From: Prionace glauca
Lineage: Eukaryota; Chordata; Chondrichthyes; Carcharhiniformes; Carcharhinidae
Direction: 5' to 3'
Assembly: GCA_037974335.1 (NCBI GenBank)
Contig: CM075729.1
Location: 119,046,434 to 119,110,433, forward strand
Length of the DNA stretch: 64,000 bases
Shown: in pieces, positions 33,850-45,129 of the stretch
Layout of the letters: the number at the start of each line of letters is the position of its first letter
Position numbering within the stretch: position 1 is the first letter of the stretch
Translations under genes and position numbers: made by a program
The notes under the pieces: generated by a model
What the model was told of the DNA's origin: nothing
The model's input: the letters and a program-made list of their open reading frames with translations, nothing else
Databases searched by the model: none

Positions 33850-34060
33850 CAGATCATAGAAGAAGGCCATTCGGCCCTTTGAGCCTGCACCAAATACAAT
33901 CCCACCCAGGTCCTATCACCCTAACCCGATCAATTTACCTTACTAATTCCCCTGACTCTAAGGGACAATTGACCAGGCCAATCCACCTAACTTGCACATC
34001 TTTGGAGTGTGGAAGGAAACCAGAGCACCCACATGAAACCCACGCAGACACGGGAAGAGA
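33850..34060 (-). mobile_element. SINE-A fragment
   Basis: Minus-strand tail and middle. It lacks the tRNA head. Confidence 0.8.
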
Positions 34061-34084
34061 CCAGAAGACCTAGATCTTAACAGG

Positions 34085-34278
34085 TTTCAGACTTTTGAAT
34101 GGACCTACCTCACATTTAGTTGACCTTTCTCTACACCCTAGCTACGACTGCAACACTGCATTCTGCACTCTCTCGTTTCTTTCTATAAGAACGGTATGAT
34201 TATCTGTACAGTGCGCAACAAACAATATTTTTCATTGTATGTTAATACATGTGACAATAATCAAATCAAATCAAATCA
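34085..34278 (+). mobile_element. L2-like LINE 3' tail
   Basis: 'cagacttttgaatggaccta' to the AAATC repeat end at 34260-34278. Confidence 0.8.
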
Positions 34279-34838
34279 GGTGTGACAGAGACAGAAACCC
34301 GGAGAATGGAATAGATTCCTGACAGGAACCTGGGTGTGAGCATAAATCGTCAAAGTAGCTGTGAAAATCCATGGGCTTGTGATGAATGTTAGCTAATAGC
34401 CTATCTCCAGAAACAGATGCAGAGAAGCCAAGGAAAGAAAGGGATGGGTTACTGATGGGCAATGTGAAGGTGAGACGTGGGGAAACAAAAGCCAATGAAC
34501 TCTTCCAGTTCAAGGTGAGAGCAGCAAGAGACATTGGTACATTGATCAATGTACCAGAGAAAGAGGTGAGGAAAGGAGGCCTGAGTAGGACTGCAACAAG
34601 AAATGTTCCACATGTCCTAGGCAGACACGGTTTAGATCCATGCAAGTATCCACACCTTAGAGGAAGTGCGTGGATTGGAATGAGAACTAATTGATCTGAG
34701 AACGAGCTCAACCAGGTGGGATAGGCTGATGGTGGATGGGGACTGGTTGGTTCTCTAGTCAAAGGAGAAAAGTAAATCTTTTGTACCAGCCTGGTGGGCA
34801 GTGGAGGATTAGTGGGCTTGAATATTTGTAGTGAAAAG
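34279..34838. other. Unassigned purine-rich block with long chance frames
   Basis: Open frames of 102 codons (plus) and 163 codons (minus) overlap here. Neither shows a domain, signal peptide or splice pattern. The wording resembles a dispersed repeat, but I cannot name it. Confidence 0.35.
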
Positions 34839-35156
34839 AATCATAGAATCATACAGTGCAAAAAGGAGGCCATTTGGCCAATCAAGTCTGCACCAACCAC
34901 AATCCGATTGCAGCCTTATCCCCATAACGCCATACATTTACCACAGCTAGTCCTCTGATACTAAGGGGCAATTTAGCATGGCCAATTCACTTAACCCGCG
35001 CACCTTTGGACTGTGGGAGCAAACCGGAGCACCCAGAGAAAACCCATGCAGATACAAGGAGAATGTGCAAACTCCACATAGCCAATGACCCAAGCCGGGA
35101 ATCAAACTTGGATCCCGGTGTTATGAGGTAGCAGCACTAACCACTGTGCCACCCTG
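34839..35156 (-). mobile_element. SINE-A
   Basis: Full minus-strand copy from 'gaatcatagaatcatacagt' to 'aaccactgtgccacc'; it ends 170 bp before the candidate last exon of gene A. Confidence 0.9.
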
Positions 35157-35326
35157 CTGTTCAGAAGGGTAAGGCTCAGAAAAACAGAGATTGTTGAAAC
35201 GACAAGGTGAGAGCGTCTGGATAGGAAGGCATCTGTTCACCATGTAGAAACTCACTGCAGCAATACATTTTCTGGGTCTCTTCTATTCAGCTGTTTCTGA
35301 CACCTTTTTTCTCTTTTGTTCCATAG

Positions 35327-35389
35327 GAGCTGATGGAGAAGAGCTGCCGTGAATCTGGTACTTCTGTTCCTGGTGCAGAAATTGTTTAA
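35327..35389 (+). CDS. Gene A candidate last exon: short cytoplasmic tail and stop
   Basis: A very good acceptor (CTTTTTTCTCTTTTGTTCCATAG) is followed in phase 0, as exon 3 requires, by 20 codons (ELMEKSCRESGTSVPGAEIV) and TAA at 35387. The tail has no tyrosine, hence no ITAM, ITIM or SLAM-type ITSM. It ends in Glu-Ile-Val, which would fit a weak PDZ-binding end, but that is speculation. It lies 25 kb after exon 3 in single-copy, non-repeat sequence. No AATAAA was seen close behind the stop; the first clear one is at 37227-37232. Phase, acceptor quality and position after a membrane exon support it. Transcript data are lacking. Confidence 0.5.
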   Translation, partial: ELMEKSCRESGTSVPGAEIV

Positions 35390-35774
35390 ATTGAGAAAAT
35401 TATTTCTGCTGAAAACCTTCCCAAAATCTGGGTTTCCCAAACATTTCCAGTTTGCCCTCCAAAGAGTATTGAAGGAACCCTTGGGAAACATCCTTATTGT
35501 TTGAACTGATCCATTTCAAAAAATGATTGCTTCCATGCAATAAGTACAAACATTCAAAAACCTAATTTAAAAACCTATTTTTTATATGTATATATGTGCT
35601 ATAATGTAAAAGTTTTGTTGTAAAAATCCTCCTGAGCTGAGGCTTTCCCATTTTCTCCCGTGGGCTTTCAAAGCTCATCTCATCCACAATTTCTACCTTT
35701 CCCTTAACCACTTTTTAATTCAACTTCTGATCATTCCACTTCCTTCCCTGGATTCGATTTCAAACACATACTCT
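35390..35774. other. Candidate 3' untranslated region of gene A
   Basis: Non-repeat AT-rich sequence behind the TAA. Only a weak AATAAG (near 35540) is present. Confidence 0.35.
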
Positions 35775-36125
35775 CACATCCAAAGATGTGCGGGTTAGGT
35801 TGATTGGCCATGTTAAATTGCCCTTTAGTGTCAGGGGACTAGCTAGTGCAGAAGGTCATTCAGCCCATCAAGAATGCGCCAACCAAAATCCCATCCAGTC
35901 TCTTCCTGTACTCCCAGATATTTATCCTGCTAATCCCCTGACACTATCATGTCATAATATCATGGCCAATCAGCCTAACCTGCACGTCTTTGGACTGAGA
36001 GGAAACTGGAACACCTGGAGGAAACCCACACAGACATGGGGAGAGCATGCAAACTCCGCTCAGACAGTCACCCAAGGCTGGAATTGAATCTGGGTCCCAG
36101 GGGCTGTGAGGCAGCAATGTCATAA
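35775..36125. mobile_element. Two opposing SINE-A pieces
   Basis: 35775-35850 is a plus-strand piece ('atccaaagatgtgcgggtta') that ends in a minus-strand copy (35850-36125, 'gtgcagaaggtcattcagcc' onward). Both are incomplete. Confidence 0.75.
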
Positions 36126-37317
36126 TGCCATTGTCAAGTGACAGTGATCTTTCCCCATTGCCCCAACCTTCAGTGCACCCCTCAGCATGCTGGCCTCTGG
36201 AATGTACCAGTCTGCAACATTGGTTCAGTGACAACTCTTTGCCCTGATTGGGGGCAGAGGTGGTTGGTGCCAATTGGTAGTGCCCACTGGGCACTCTGGC
36301 ACTGCCCAGCAGGCAGCCTGGCAGTGTCAAAGAGCTGGGGTATGTGGAGGTGGGGCCTGAGGGCCCAAGCTTGAGAAGAGGGGGGAGACAAACAGACAGG
36401 AGCTTGTGGAAGAGGAGGGAATTTATAGTGAGGGGTGGCAATTGGGGGGTTGACTGGTGAGGGCAGTGATTGAGGGGAATGTTTGGAACTCTGCAGGGAT
36501 GGCAAGGGGGGGTGGGGGGCTGTGTGGTGTCCTGGGGCAGTATGGCAGGCATGGGGACAATGCCTGAGATGGCAATGGGGGAAGTGGGATGTCCGTGGGA
36601 GGGACTGTGCACAGTTTACTGGGAGATTAGGCTCCTGTGTGGTGCATTCAGCAGCACACCTCACAGGTGAGCTCAGGCTCCAGCCCCACCTACTGGCGAG
36701 ACTCACATGAAGGATCCATTTTTGCAACTTGCCATAAATTTGTATTACTACCTGATTGAAAAAACCAGCAAGAAAACCTACCGTTTTCTCTCCTGTTTGA
36801 CACTCTCTTTCAGAAAATTCCGCCCACTAACTTGGGTTCAGAGCAGAGCGTATCTTAAAAGGGACTTGTATAATATTCCAACTTTTCAAGTTCTTCCTTG
36901 TTAAAACTAGTGGCCCGAATCTTCCACCGTCTTTTGAGCCAGGGTTCCGTTCTGAGATCTTTCTATTCAGCTGCAACACCAACTATAATGGTAACAATTT
37001 TGATATCTTCCAATCCCACTTGTTCAGGATGGGGGGAATATGCTGTCACACCCTCAAGATTGATACCCAACATTTCAGACCTGTTTAATTGGTATAATAT
37101 CTTCATTAACTCAAATCCTTATTAGTGACTGTATTTAGAAGCCATTTTCCTCTGGTTACTCGGAATGGATTATTTTGCTTTTAAAACAACAGGTAGAGCA
37201 GTGAAGCTGCTTAATGTCTCAAAATCAATAAAGTTTACACTGCACTAATGTAAAATAGATCTCAAACAGGTAGTCCTTAAAAGTTAGAATGAGTTTATAT
37301 CAAATAAAGGTGCATAA
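36126..37317. other. GC-rich repeat-like block, then AT-rich unassigned
   Basis: 36150-36700 is G-rich on the plus strand with reiterated 'tggcactgcccagcaggca'-like wording shared loosely with 43920-44000. Long minus-strand frames (221 and 181 codons) are proline-rich artefacts of this composition. 36700-37317 is AT-rich; AATAAA is at 37227-37232. Confidence 0.4.
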
Positions 37318-37582
37318 CAGTTTACTTATTAGTGTCACAAGTAGACTTACATTGACACTGCAATGAAGTTACTGTGAAAACACACTCCGGTGTCTGTTCG
37401 GGTACACTGAGGGAGAATTTAGCTTGGCCGATGCACCTAATTTGCACATCTTTCAGACTGTGGGATGAAACCCATACAGACACGGGAAGAACATGCAGAC
37501 TCTGCGCAAACAGTAACCCAAGCTGTGAACTGAACCTGGGTCCCTGATGCTGTGAAGCAGCATTGTGTCACCGTGCTGCCCC
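37318..37582 (-). mobile_element. SINE-B
   Basis: Minus-strand copy, tail 'ttattagtgtcacaagtaga' on plus, head at the right. Confidence 0.85.
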
Positions 37583-37854
37583 GAGTGTCTAAAGCATTAG
37601 TTTATATACTAGTCAGGATTATGCAGTCACAAATCCAGTCAGAAACTATTACAAAGAATATTTATAATGTAAGGAATGCTTTGTAACAAATTCAATTGTT
37701 TTTTGTCCTGAAATATTACAAATTAAAACTAACTGAATGAAGAGTGATGAAGGAATATTTGAAGAATAGGTTTAGAGGGAATAAGATCGTTGGTCTAGGT
37801 GCCTATTTAATAATTAATATTCTTCAGTGCCGACAAACAATTTATATTAGGTGC

Positions 37855-38172
37855 CTGGACGGGGTGGCATGGGGGTACACTGGTTAGCACTGCTGCCTCA
37901 CAATGCCAGGGACCCGGGTTTGATTCCCAGCTTGCGCCACTGTCTGTGTGGGAGTTTGCACATTCTCCCTGTGGCTGCGTGGGTTTTCTCCGGGTACCCC
38001 GTGTCCTCCCACAGTTGGAAAGACGTGCTAGTTAGGTACATTGGCCATGCTAAATTCTCCCTCAGTGTACCCGAACAGGCACCAGAGTGTGGCGAATAGA
38101 GGATTTTCACAGTAACTTCATTGTAGTGTTAATGAAAGCCCACTTGTGACACTAATAAATCAGCTTTAAACT
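37855..38172 (+). mobile_element. SINE-B
   Basis: Full plus-strand copy from 'ctggacggggtggcatgggg' to 'gtgacactaataaatcagct'. Confidence 0.88.
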
Positions 38173-38261
38173 TTGTTACAATTTATATCCTTAAGTGCCT
38201 GAATAAAATCTATATTTGTAGGCATAGATATTATGTGATGAATTTGTATGAATGTATTCTT

Positions 38262-38862
38262 ATATAGGGCATTGGTGAGGCCGCAGCTGGAGTACTGTGT
38301 GCAGTTTTGGGCGCCGCACCTGCGCAAGGATGTTTTGGCCCTGGAGGGAGTGCAGAGGAGGTTTACTCGGCTGATACCGGAGTTGAGGGGATTGAGCTAT
38401 GAGGAGAGGCTGAATAAACTAGGCTTGTACTCGTTAGAGTTTAGAAGAATGAGGGGAGATCTCATTGAGACGTATAAGATGATGAATGGGATGGATAGGA
38501 TAGAGGTGGAGAGACTGTTCCCGCTCAAAAAAGACAGTAGGACTAGGGGGCACAGCCTCAAGATAAAGGGGGGGCGGTTTAGAACAGAGTTGAGGAGGAA
38601 CTTCTTCACTCAAAGGGTGGTGAGTCTCTGGAATTCTCTGCCCGTTGAAGTGGTGGAGGCTGCCTCGCTAAATATTTTTAAGAAACGGGTTGATGGGTTT
38701 TTGATAAGAGAAGGGATTAAGGGTTATGGGGAGAGGGCGGGAAGGTGGAGCTGAGTCACGACAGATCAGCCATGATCTTATTGAATGGCGGGGCAGGCTC
38801 GAAGGGCCAGATGGCCTACTCCTGCTCCTATTTCTTATGTTCTTATGTTCTTATGTTCTTAT
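38262..38862 (+). mobile_element. CR1-type LINE, 3' end (young subfamily)
   Basis: Plus-strand open frame of 168 codons (38248-38754: [20 protein letters not shown] ... EGIKGYGERAGRW) and a tail of 'ttcttatg' units. Nearly identical to 15857-16243 and 60938-61340, so recent. Confidence 0.9.
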
Positions 38863-39079
38863 ATGATCATAAAGGGTACGCATGTCAGTTCCACCATGTT
38901 AACAGAAGTGCAGGATACTAAAACGATACAAAAGGGATACTGTCTGGGTTAGTACGTTCCTGGACACAATTTGCTGGCTTAATCACAAGCTTGTGTACAA
39001 CAGCAGAGACAGTTATCACTGGTAGCTGGTACCAGCCCACGGTCCAAGGTCTCGGATGGAAGCTAGACATGTCAGATTA

Positions 39080-41608
39080 GAACATAACATAAGATTTAGG
39101 AGCCGGAGTAGGCCATCTAGCCTACCCTGCCTTCGAGCCTGCCCTAATCTCAACAAGATCATGGCTGATCTGAAGTGGCTCAGTTCCACTTCCCCGCTTT
39201 CTCCCCATAACCCTTAATCCCCTTGCCTATCAAAAACCTATCTACCCGCTTCTTAAAAATATTTAGCGAGGCAGCCTCCACCACTTCAACGGGCAGAGAA
39301 TTCCAGAGATTCACCACCCTTTGAGTGAAGAAGTTCCTCCTCAACTCCGTTCTAAACCGCCCCCCCTTTATCTTGAGGCTGTGCCATCTAGTCCTGCTGT
39401 CCTTTCTGAGCAGGAAGAACCTCTCTACCTGTACCCTATCCATCCGTTTCATCGTCTTATATGTCTCACTGAGAACTCCCCTCATCCTTCTAAACTCTAA
39501 CGAGTACAAGCCCAGTCTATTCAGCCTCTCCTCATAGCTCAACCCCCTCAACTCCGGTATCAGCCTAGTGAACCTCCTCTGCACTCCCTCCAAGGCCAAA
39601 ATATCCTTGCGCAGTGCGGCGACCAAAACTGCACACAGTACTCCAGCTGCGGCCTCACCAGTGCCCTGTACAGTTGCAGCAAGACCTCCCTACTTTTATA
39701 TTCAATCCCCCTCGCTATGAAGGCCAGCATCCCATTCGCCTTCCTGACCACCTGCTGCACCTGCAAGCTGGGTTTTTGCGACTCATGCACAAGGACCCCC
39801 AGGTCCCTCTGCACCATAGCATGCTGCAGCTTTTCGCCCTGTAAGTAATAGTCCTTCCTACCATTATTCCTACCAAAGTGGATAACCTCACGCTTTCCAA
39901 CATTGTATTCCATCTGCCAGGTCCTTGCCCACTCGCTCAGCCTATCTAGATCCCTCTGCAGACTTTCCACACCCTCTGCACAATTTGCTATTCCACTTAT
40001 CTTTGTGTCATCAGCAAATTTCGACATCCTACACTCGGCTCCCTCCTCCAGATCATCTATAATGGTAAATAGCTGAGGCCCCAGCACTGATCCCTGGGGC
40101 ACTCCACTAGTCACCAACCGCCAATCCGAATAGCACCCATTGACACCCACTCTCTACCTCCTATTTGACAGCCAATCCCTTATCCATGCTAACACCCTAC
40201 CTGCAACTCCATGCCTCCAACCTTCTGTAACAACCTTTTTGTGCGGCACCTTATCAAACGCCTTCTGAAAATCGAGAAACACCACATCCACCGGTTCCCC
40301 TCTATCCACCGCACTAGACACATCCTCATAGAATTCCAATAAATTCATCAGACACGACTTCCCCTTAACAAAACCGTGCTGCGTCTGCTCTATCAAACAA
40401 TTCTTCTCAAGATGCCTCGCTATTTTCTCCTTGATTACGGATTCAAGCATTTTTCCTACAACAGACTTTAAACTAACCGGCCTATAATTCCCTGCCTTTT
40501 GCCTGCTACCCTTTTTAAACAGCGGCGTAACATTAGCCGTTTTCCAATCTTCCGGCACTTCCCCGGAATCCAACGAGGTTTGGAAAATAATCACCAAGGC
40601 ATCCACTTTCACCTCTGCCATTTCCTTCAGAACCCTTGGATGCATTCCATCCGGTCCTGGGGACTTGTCCACCATCAGTCCCTCTAGTCTGTCGAGCACT
40701 GCCTCTCTAGTAACAATGATCTCATTTAAGCCCTCCACTCCTACCATCTTTCCATCGTTAACACCCGGCAAACTATTTGCGTGCTCCTCCGAAGACCGAA
40801 GCAAAAAGTTATTCAAGGCCTCAGCCATTTCCTCATCCCCCACCACTAAATCCCCCCCTCTCATCCTCTAAGGGTCCAACATTCACCCTAGCCAGCCTCC
40901 TCCTTTATATATATTTATAAAAACTCTTACTATCCTTTTTTATATTTAGCGCTAGCCTAGCTTCATAGTTTATCCTTCCTTTCTTTATCAACTTCTTCGT
41001 CATTCTTTGTTGATATTTAAACCTCTCCCAATCCTCTTCTCACCCACTACTCTTAGCCACTCTAAACGCATCAGCTTTTAATTTAATACTCTCCTTTATC
41101 TCCTTCATTATCCACAGCTGATTATCTCTTCTACGATCCTTTTTTACCATTGGAATAAATTTCTGCTGAGCACCAAGAAAGATCTCCTTAAAGATCCTCC
41201 ACTGTTCCTCAGCAGACCTACCTCCCAATCTACTCCCCCAATCTATATTCGCCAATTCCTCTCTCATCTTAACGTACTCCCCTCTGTTCAAACAAAGGAC
41301 ACAGGTCCGGGTTCCTACTTTCTCCTCCTCCATCTGCATCAGAAACTTCACCATACAATGATCACTCTTCCCAAGAGGATCCTTCACCACAAGGTCCCTA
41401 ATTCTACCTGCCTCATTACATAACACCAGATCTAAGATAGCTTGCTCCCTCGTCGGCTCCAACACACACTGTTCAAGGAAACTATCCCGACAGCATTCCA
41501 AGAACTCTTCCTCAAGCCCACCACGTCCAACATGGGTTGACCAATCAATATCCCCCGTAATTATCGTCGTTCCATTCCTGCATGCAGCATTTATTAGGGA
41601 GGGCATTC
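39080..41608 (-). mobile_element. CR1-type LINE, 5'-truncated, best-preserved in window
   Basis: Minus strand. Endonuclease C-terminal part and linker at 41040-41606 (GDIDWSTHVGRGG; KSDHCMVKF). RT at 40154-40864 (LEGLMVDKSPGPDGMHPRVL; VVFLDFQKAFDKVPH) and 39560-40150 (SGVPQGSVLGP; KFADDTKISG). C-terminus at 39180-39626. Reading frames are long but interrupted, and the 5' part and ORF1 are missing, so it cannot move by itself. Confidence 0.9.
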
Positions 41609-41616
41609 ATAGAAAA

Positions 41617-41979
41617 TGATAAGGGGGGGGGGAGCCACCAGACAAGGAGTATTCTAAACTCAAGGACTCTAGATGGGAGAAAAGAAGATAATATTAATGA
41701 GGTACCATGAGCTGTGTCCATGAGATGATGAGCTGATCACACACAAGCCCGCTTTATATAATGCCTTTTTTCATGTAGTCTATAATCAATATTATTGGTT
41801 AAGGTCCAGCCATGATAGACTGTGTAAATGTTTGGAAAATATATAAGAATGGATGTATTTTCTTCGTTCGTCAGAGAGAGGCACTGGGCTTTAACAGAAG
41901 CCATCTTCCCGCTGGCAAAAATAAACGAGGACCAACCCTGACCGTTGAGTGATTTCTTTGAGAATCTCTCCTACTAACA
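41617..41979 (+). mobile_element. Candidate solo LTR (fossil)
   Basis: A 363-bp block beginning TG and ending CA, with a TATA-like 'atatataagaatgg' (41838-41851) and an AATAAA (41921-41926) in LTR-like order. No internal retroviral or retrotransposon part and no clear target duplication were seen. Family and age unknown. It directly abuts the 5' end of the CR1. Confidence 0.4.
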
Positions 41980-42046
41980 AAGAACACGGCTGTTGTTATT
42001 CTACCTCCTTTTACATTATCTCTAACTTTCCTTTGCTGATGTTTTA

Positions 42047-42420
42047 TTGTTTGATTTGATTTATTATTGTCACATGTATTAGGATGGAGTGAAAAGTATT
42101 GTTTCTTGTGCGCCACACAGACAAAGCATACCGTTCATAGGAGACAAGGAAAGGAGAGGGTGCAGAATGTAGTGTTACAGTCATAACTAGGTTGTAGAGA
42201 AAGATCAACTTAATATAAAGTAGGTTCATTCAAAAGTCTGATGGTGGCAGGGAAGAAGCTGTTTTTGAATCAATTGATACATATTCTCAGACTTTTGCAT
42301 CTTTTTCCCGATGGAAGAAAGTGGAAGAGAATATGCAAGGGGTCCTTGATTATACTGGCTGCTTTTCTGAGCGCGGAGTCAATGGATGGGAAGCTGGTTT
42401 GTGTGATGGACTGGGCTTTG
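42047..42420 (-). mobile_element. L2-like LINE, 3' end
   Basis: Minus-strand tail ('gatttgatttattattgtca' on plus) and C-terminal region, like 26600-27051. Confidence 0.78.
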
Positions 42421-42429
42421 GAGTTTTGG

Positions 42430-42535
42430 TGTTGCTTGCCCTAGTCCAATGCCAGCATCTCCACATCATGGCTACCATCGACACTGCAAACTTCTGGCTC
42501 CAAGTAGCGAGGATCTCCAAGAAGAGTGTTAGGAG
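42430..42535 (+). mobile_element. PLE 5' fragment
   Basis: 'tccacatcatggctaccatc' and the following frame (ATIDTANFWLQVARISKK) equal the PLE start seen at 24685. Confidence 0.75.
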
Positions 42536-42658
42536 ACTTCTTACTAAAATAAGATTAACAGGGAGCTCTTCAGCAGTTGACCTGAAATTAACTCATGGAA
42601 ATTACCTCTATGGTTGATTAAAAATCCCAAGATGTCTTTCTCTATCAAAACTTGGTTA

Positions 42659-42897
42659 TGATGTGGAGATGTCGACGTTGGACTGGGGTAAACACAGTAA
42701 GAAGTCTCACAACACCAGGTTAGAGTCCAACAGGTTTATTTGGTAGTAAACCCACAAGCTTTCAGGGTTTGCCCCTTCATCAGGTGAATGGCTCTCACCT
42801 GCCATTCACCTGACAAAGTGACAAACCCCGAAAGCTTGTGGGTTTACTACCAAATAAACCTGTTGGACTCTAACCTGGTGTTGTGAGACTTCTTACT
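42659..42897. mobile_element. Palindromic PLE insertion
   Basis: Left arm (42690-42788) and right arm (42797-42895) are PLE ends facing each other, sharing 'acaagctttc' and 'gttggactctaacctggtg' in both orientations. A 12-bp target duplication, AAAACTTGGTTA, lies at 42647-42658 and 42898-42909. This subfamily differs from the one at 15048 ('ggtttactaccaaataaacc'). Confidence 0.88.
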
Positions 42898-43094
42898 AAA
42901 ACTTGGTTAAGCAGTTTTACATTATATCAAATACATTTTCTATCTGCTATAGTTTAAAAAGTTGATATTTTATTTTGTTGATCAATTAATATATTTTGAT
43001 TGTATGCAAATGAAACCTAATCATTAAACATCAATTTCTCTTTAGGACCATTTAAGATAAAGAAGAAAGGATCTTGAGAATGTGATAACCACAA

Positions 43095-43255
43095 GTCCAA
43101 AAATATGCAGGTTGGGTAGATTGACCATGCTAAATTTCCCCTTAGTGTCAGGGAGACTACTTAGGGTAAATACATGGGGTCTAGGTGGGATTGTGGTCAT
43201 TGCAGACTCGATGGGCCAAATGGCTTCCTTCAGCACTGTAGGATTCTATGATTCA
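43095..43255 (+). mobile_element. SINE-A 3' half
   Basis: Plus-strand piece from 'agtccaaaaatatgcaggtt' to 'cactgtaggattctatg'. Confidence 0.8.
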
Positions 43256-44742
43256 AAGTGGGTTTCCTGTCCTCCAAACACTAGTGATCAACGTAATCTC
43301 CCAGGCTGAAGAAATTGGGTCAGATATACAGAAGGAATAGTTCATTACAGACTAAGTCATGGCTAGCTCAACTGAAAAGGCAGAAGCATTCATTATTTTT
43401 TATATGAATTAAGTAGCTAATCCCGCAATCGATGAATATGTAGAGCTGGAATTTTCACCGACACGCAAGGTTGGCTGTGGCACAAGAAGAGAAGTTAACA
43501 ATCACAGAAAGATTATACCCCAACAAAACTTACCGCCGTAATGAAAAAGGTCGAGCTTTAGCAAAGGAATTTGAAATGGGTTGGGTGTGAGCTTACTGGC
43601 TCACTGCACCCATCGATTAGCGTGGTGATCCAGGAAGATAGTGTGAGAGGCCAAATATCTTTTTGGCCCTGTTTTGCCAGTGAGAACAGCTTCATGCCCA
43701 GAAAGGGCGCAAATCTCATTACTGTTAACTACCTGCATCTTCATATGTTAGCAGATCAGGCACGGCTGCATCCACCCTTCCTGATGCTTCCAATCTCTCC
43801 GGTGAGACATCATGCCAGAGAGAGTCACTGCTCTGCAGTAGCGGAAACCGGGTATCATGGCCACGGTAGGGGGGATGGGAGGCCATTGAGGTTTCTGGGC
43901 GATCGGGGCATATCTGGACAATGTATATTAAGCAGTGCCCGCCTAGCACCCTGGCTGTGCCCGACTGGCATCCTGGCAGTGCCCAGTGGAGTACCGTAAG
44001 TGTGCCAAGAGCAGTGTAAAGGGGTCTATGACAGGGGGCTATGTATGGGAGGAGGGATATTCACAAAGACTAGGAGCCTATGCAGGGGAAGAACCTATGC
44101 AAAGATGGGGAGGGTTTGTGCATAGGGAAGAGTCATGTGAGGGGAGGGTAGTGCAGGGGAAGATACTTCTGGAGGATCATGCAAGGATGGGTTGCAGAAG
44201 GAGTCATGGGGGGGTGGTGGCAGGGAATGTCAGGGGTCTGCCAGGGAACTCATTGGGAGAGTTTGGATGCCCCGATGCTGGAGAACAATATTGGTGTGTG
44301 GGCTAACAATGCCAAGATGAATGGGAAGAGAGTAGGAGGTCTCCCAGTTCAACAGCAGTTTGGGGCACCTTTCAGAATGGTGCTTGAACTCTCTGAAGCC
44401 AGCTTCATTGCCCCCCCCCCCCCCCCCCATACTGGTGAAAAGCTCTCAAGCTGTCAAAAAGTGGACAGGGTGCCAGAAGAGTGCAGTGCACGGAGAGCTC
44501 TCATTTTCTCACCCTTATGACTCTTCAAAATTTTGGGGGAGAATTCCATCCCTAACCTAAAATAATTTATGGAAATGCATTTAGCAACAGGTTTTGACAT
44601 GAAACATTGTCAAGATGTTATCCAACTTAACCAAACCACAAAGAGTGGCTGGGAATTCCAATACTTACAAGCTGAACTGGGCACTGAGGTAACACAGGAT
44701 TATAACAGTACAAAGGTGGTGCAAATCATACAGTAGCGTAAA
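43256..44742. other. Unassigned; GC-rich block with poly-C
   Basis: 43256-43570 is AT-rich. 43571-44560 is GC-rich with open frames in several registers (142, 106 and 113 codons) that show no domain. A run of 18 C at 44411-44428 lies inside. 44561-44742 leads into copy B. Confidence 0.4.
44411..44428 (+). repeat. Poly-C run (18 bases)
   Basis: Uninterrupted run of C in a GC-rich block. Its length is likely to vary or be misread. Confidence 0.95.
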
Positions 44743-44824
44743 GATACATGCATTTAATTGGGGAGAATTTAAGATGTAAAACTAGTTTGAAGTATCTTAG
44801 GGGGACTTTGGTGGGATTCTTCCA

Positions 44825-45129
44825 ATTCTAGAATCCCTACAAGAGGCCATTTGGCCCATTGAGTCTGAACCGACAACAATCCCACCCAGGCCTTATTCCC
44901 GTGAGCTTGTGCATTTACCCTGTTCGTCCTCCTGATACTAAAGATCAATTTGGCATGGCCAATCAACCTAACCTGCACATCTTTTGAGTGTGGGGGGAAA
45001 CCAGAGCACGCAGATGAAACCAAAGCAGACACTGGGAGGATGTGCAAATTCCACACAGTGATCCGATGCCAGAATTGAACCCAGGTCCCTGGCGTTGTGA
45101 GCCAGCAGTGCTAACCGCTGTGCCTTCCC
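44825..45129 (-). mobile_element. SINE-A (copy B of 83-387)
   Basis: Same insertion as in copy A, so older than the duplication. Confidence 0.85.

Larger units (their letters stand above)
3579..35389 (+). other. Gene A span: single-V Ig-type membrane receptor (four predicted exons)
   Basis: Predicted exons are 3579-3645 (signal peptide), 5270-5668 (V domain), 9821-9906 (stalk and membrane segment) and 35327-35389 (cytoplasmic tail and stop). Every junction has GT-AG borders and matching phase: 1-1, 1-1, 0-0. The joined reading frame gives 204 residues, a type I membrane protein with an extracellular N-terminus. Introns are about 1.6, 4.2 and 25.4 kb and full of SINEs and LINEs. No promoter element or CpG-rich start could be recognised upstream. 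The last exon's assignment is an inference from phase and splice-site quality. Further exons in the long third intron cannot be excluded. Confidence 0.7.

Noticed and set aside
34271-34762. 163-codon minus and 102-codon plus frames
   Set aside because: Overlapping frames on both strands in a purine-rich block, with no domain. The left end is an L2 tail.
35947-36727. 221- and 181-codon proline-rich minus-strand frames
   Set aside because: They arise from a G-rich repeat-like block and a SINE. No signal peptide, domain or splice context.
39180-41606. Long minus-strand frames as host genes
   Set aside because: They carry endonuclease and reverse-transcriptase motifs of a CR1 LINE.
43046-43077. 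Acceptor CTCTTTAG with short tails in two phases (DHLR in phase 0; PFKIKKKGS in phase 1)
   Set aside because: The phase-0 tail is only four residues, and the basic tail needs a phase-1 donor that exon 3 does not offer. Possible but unsupported; it could be tested with transcripts.
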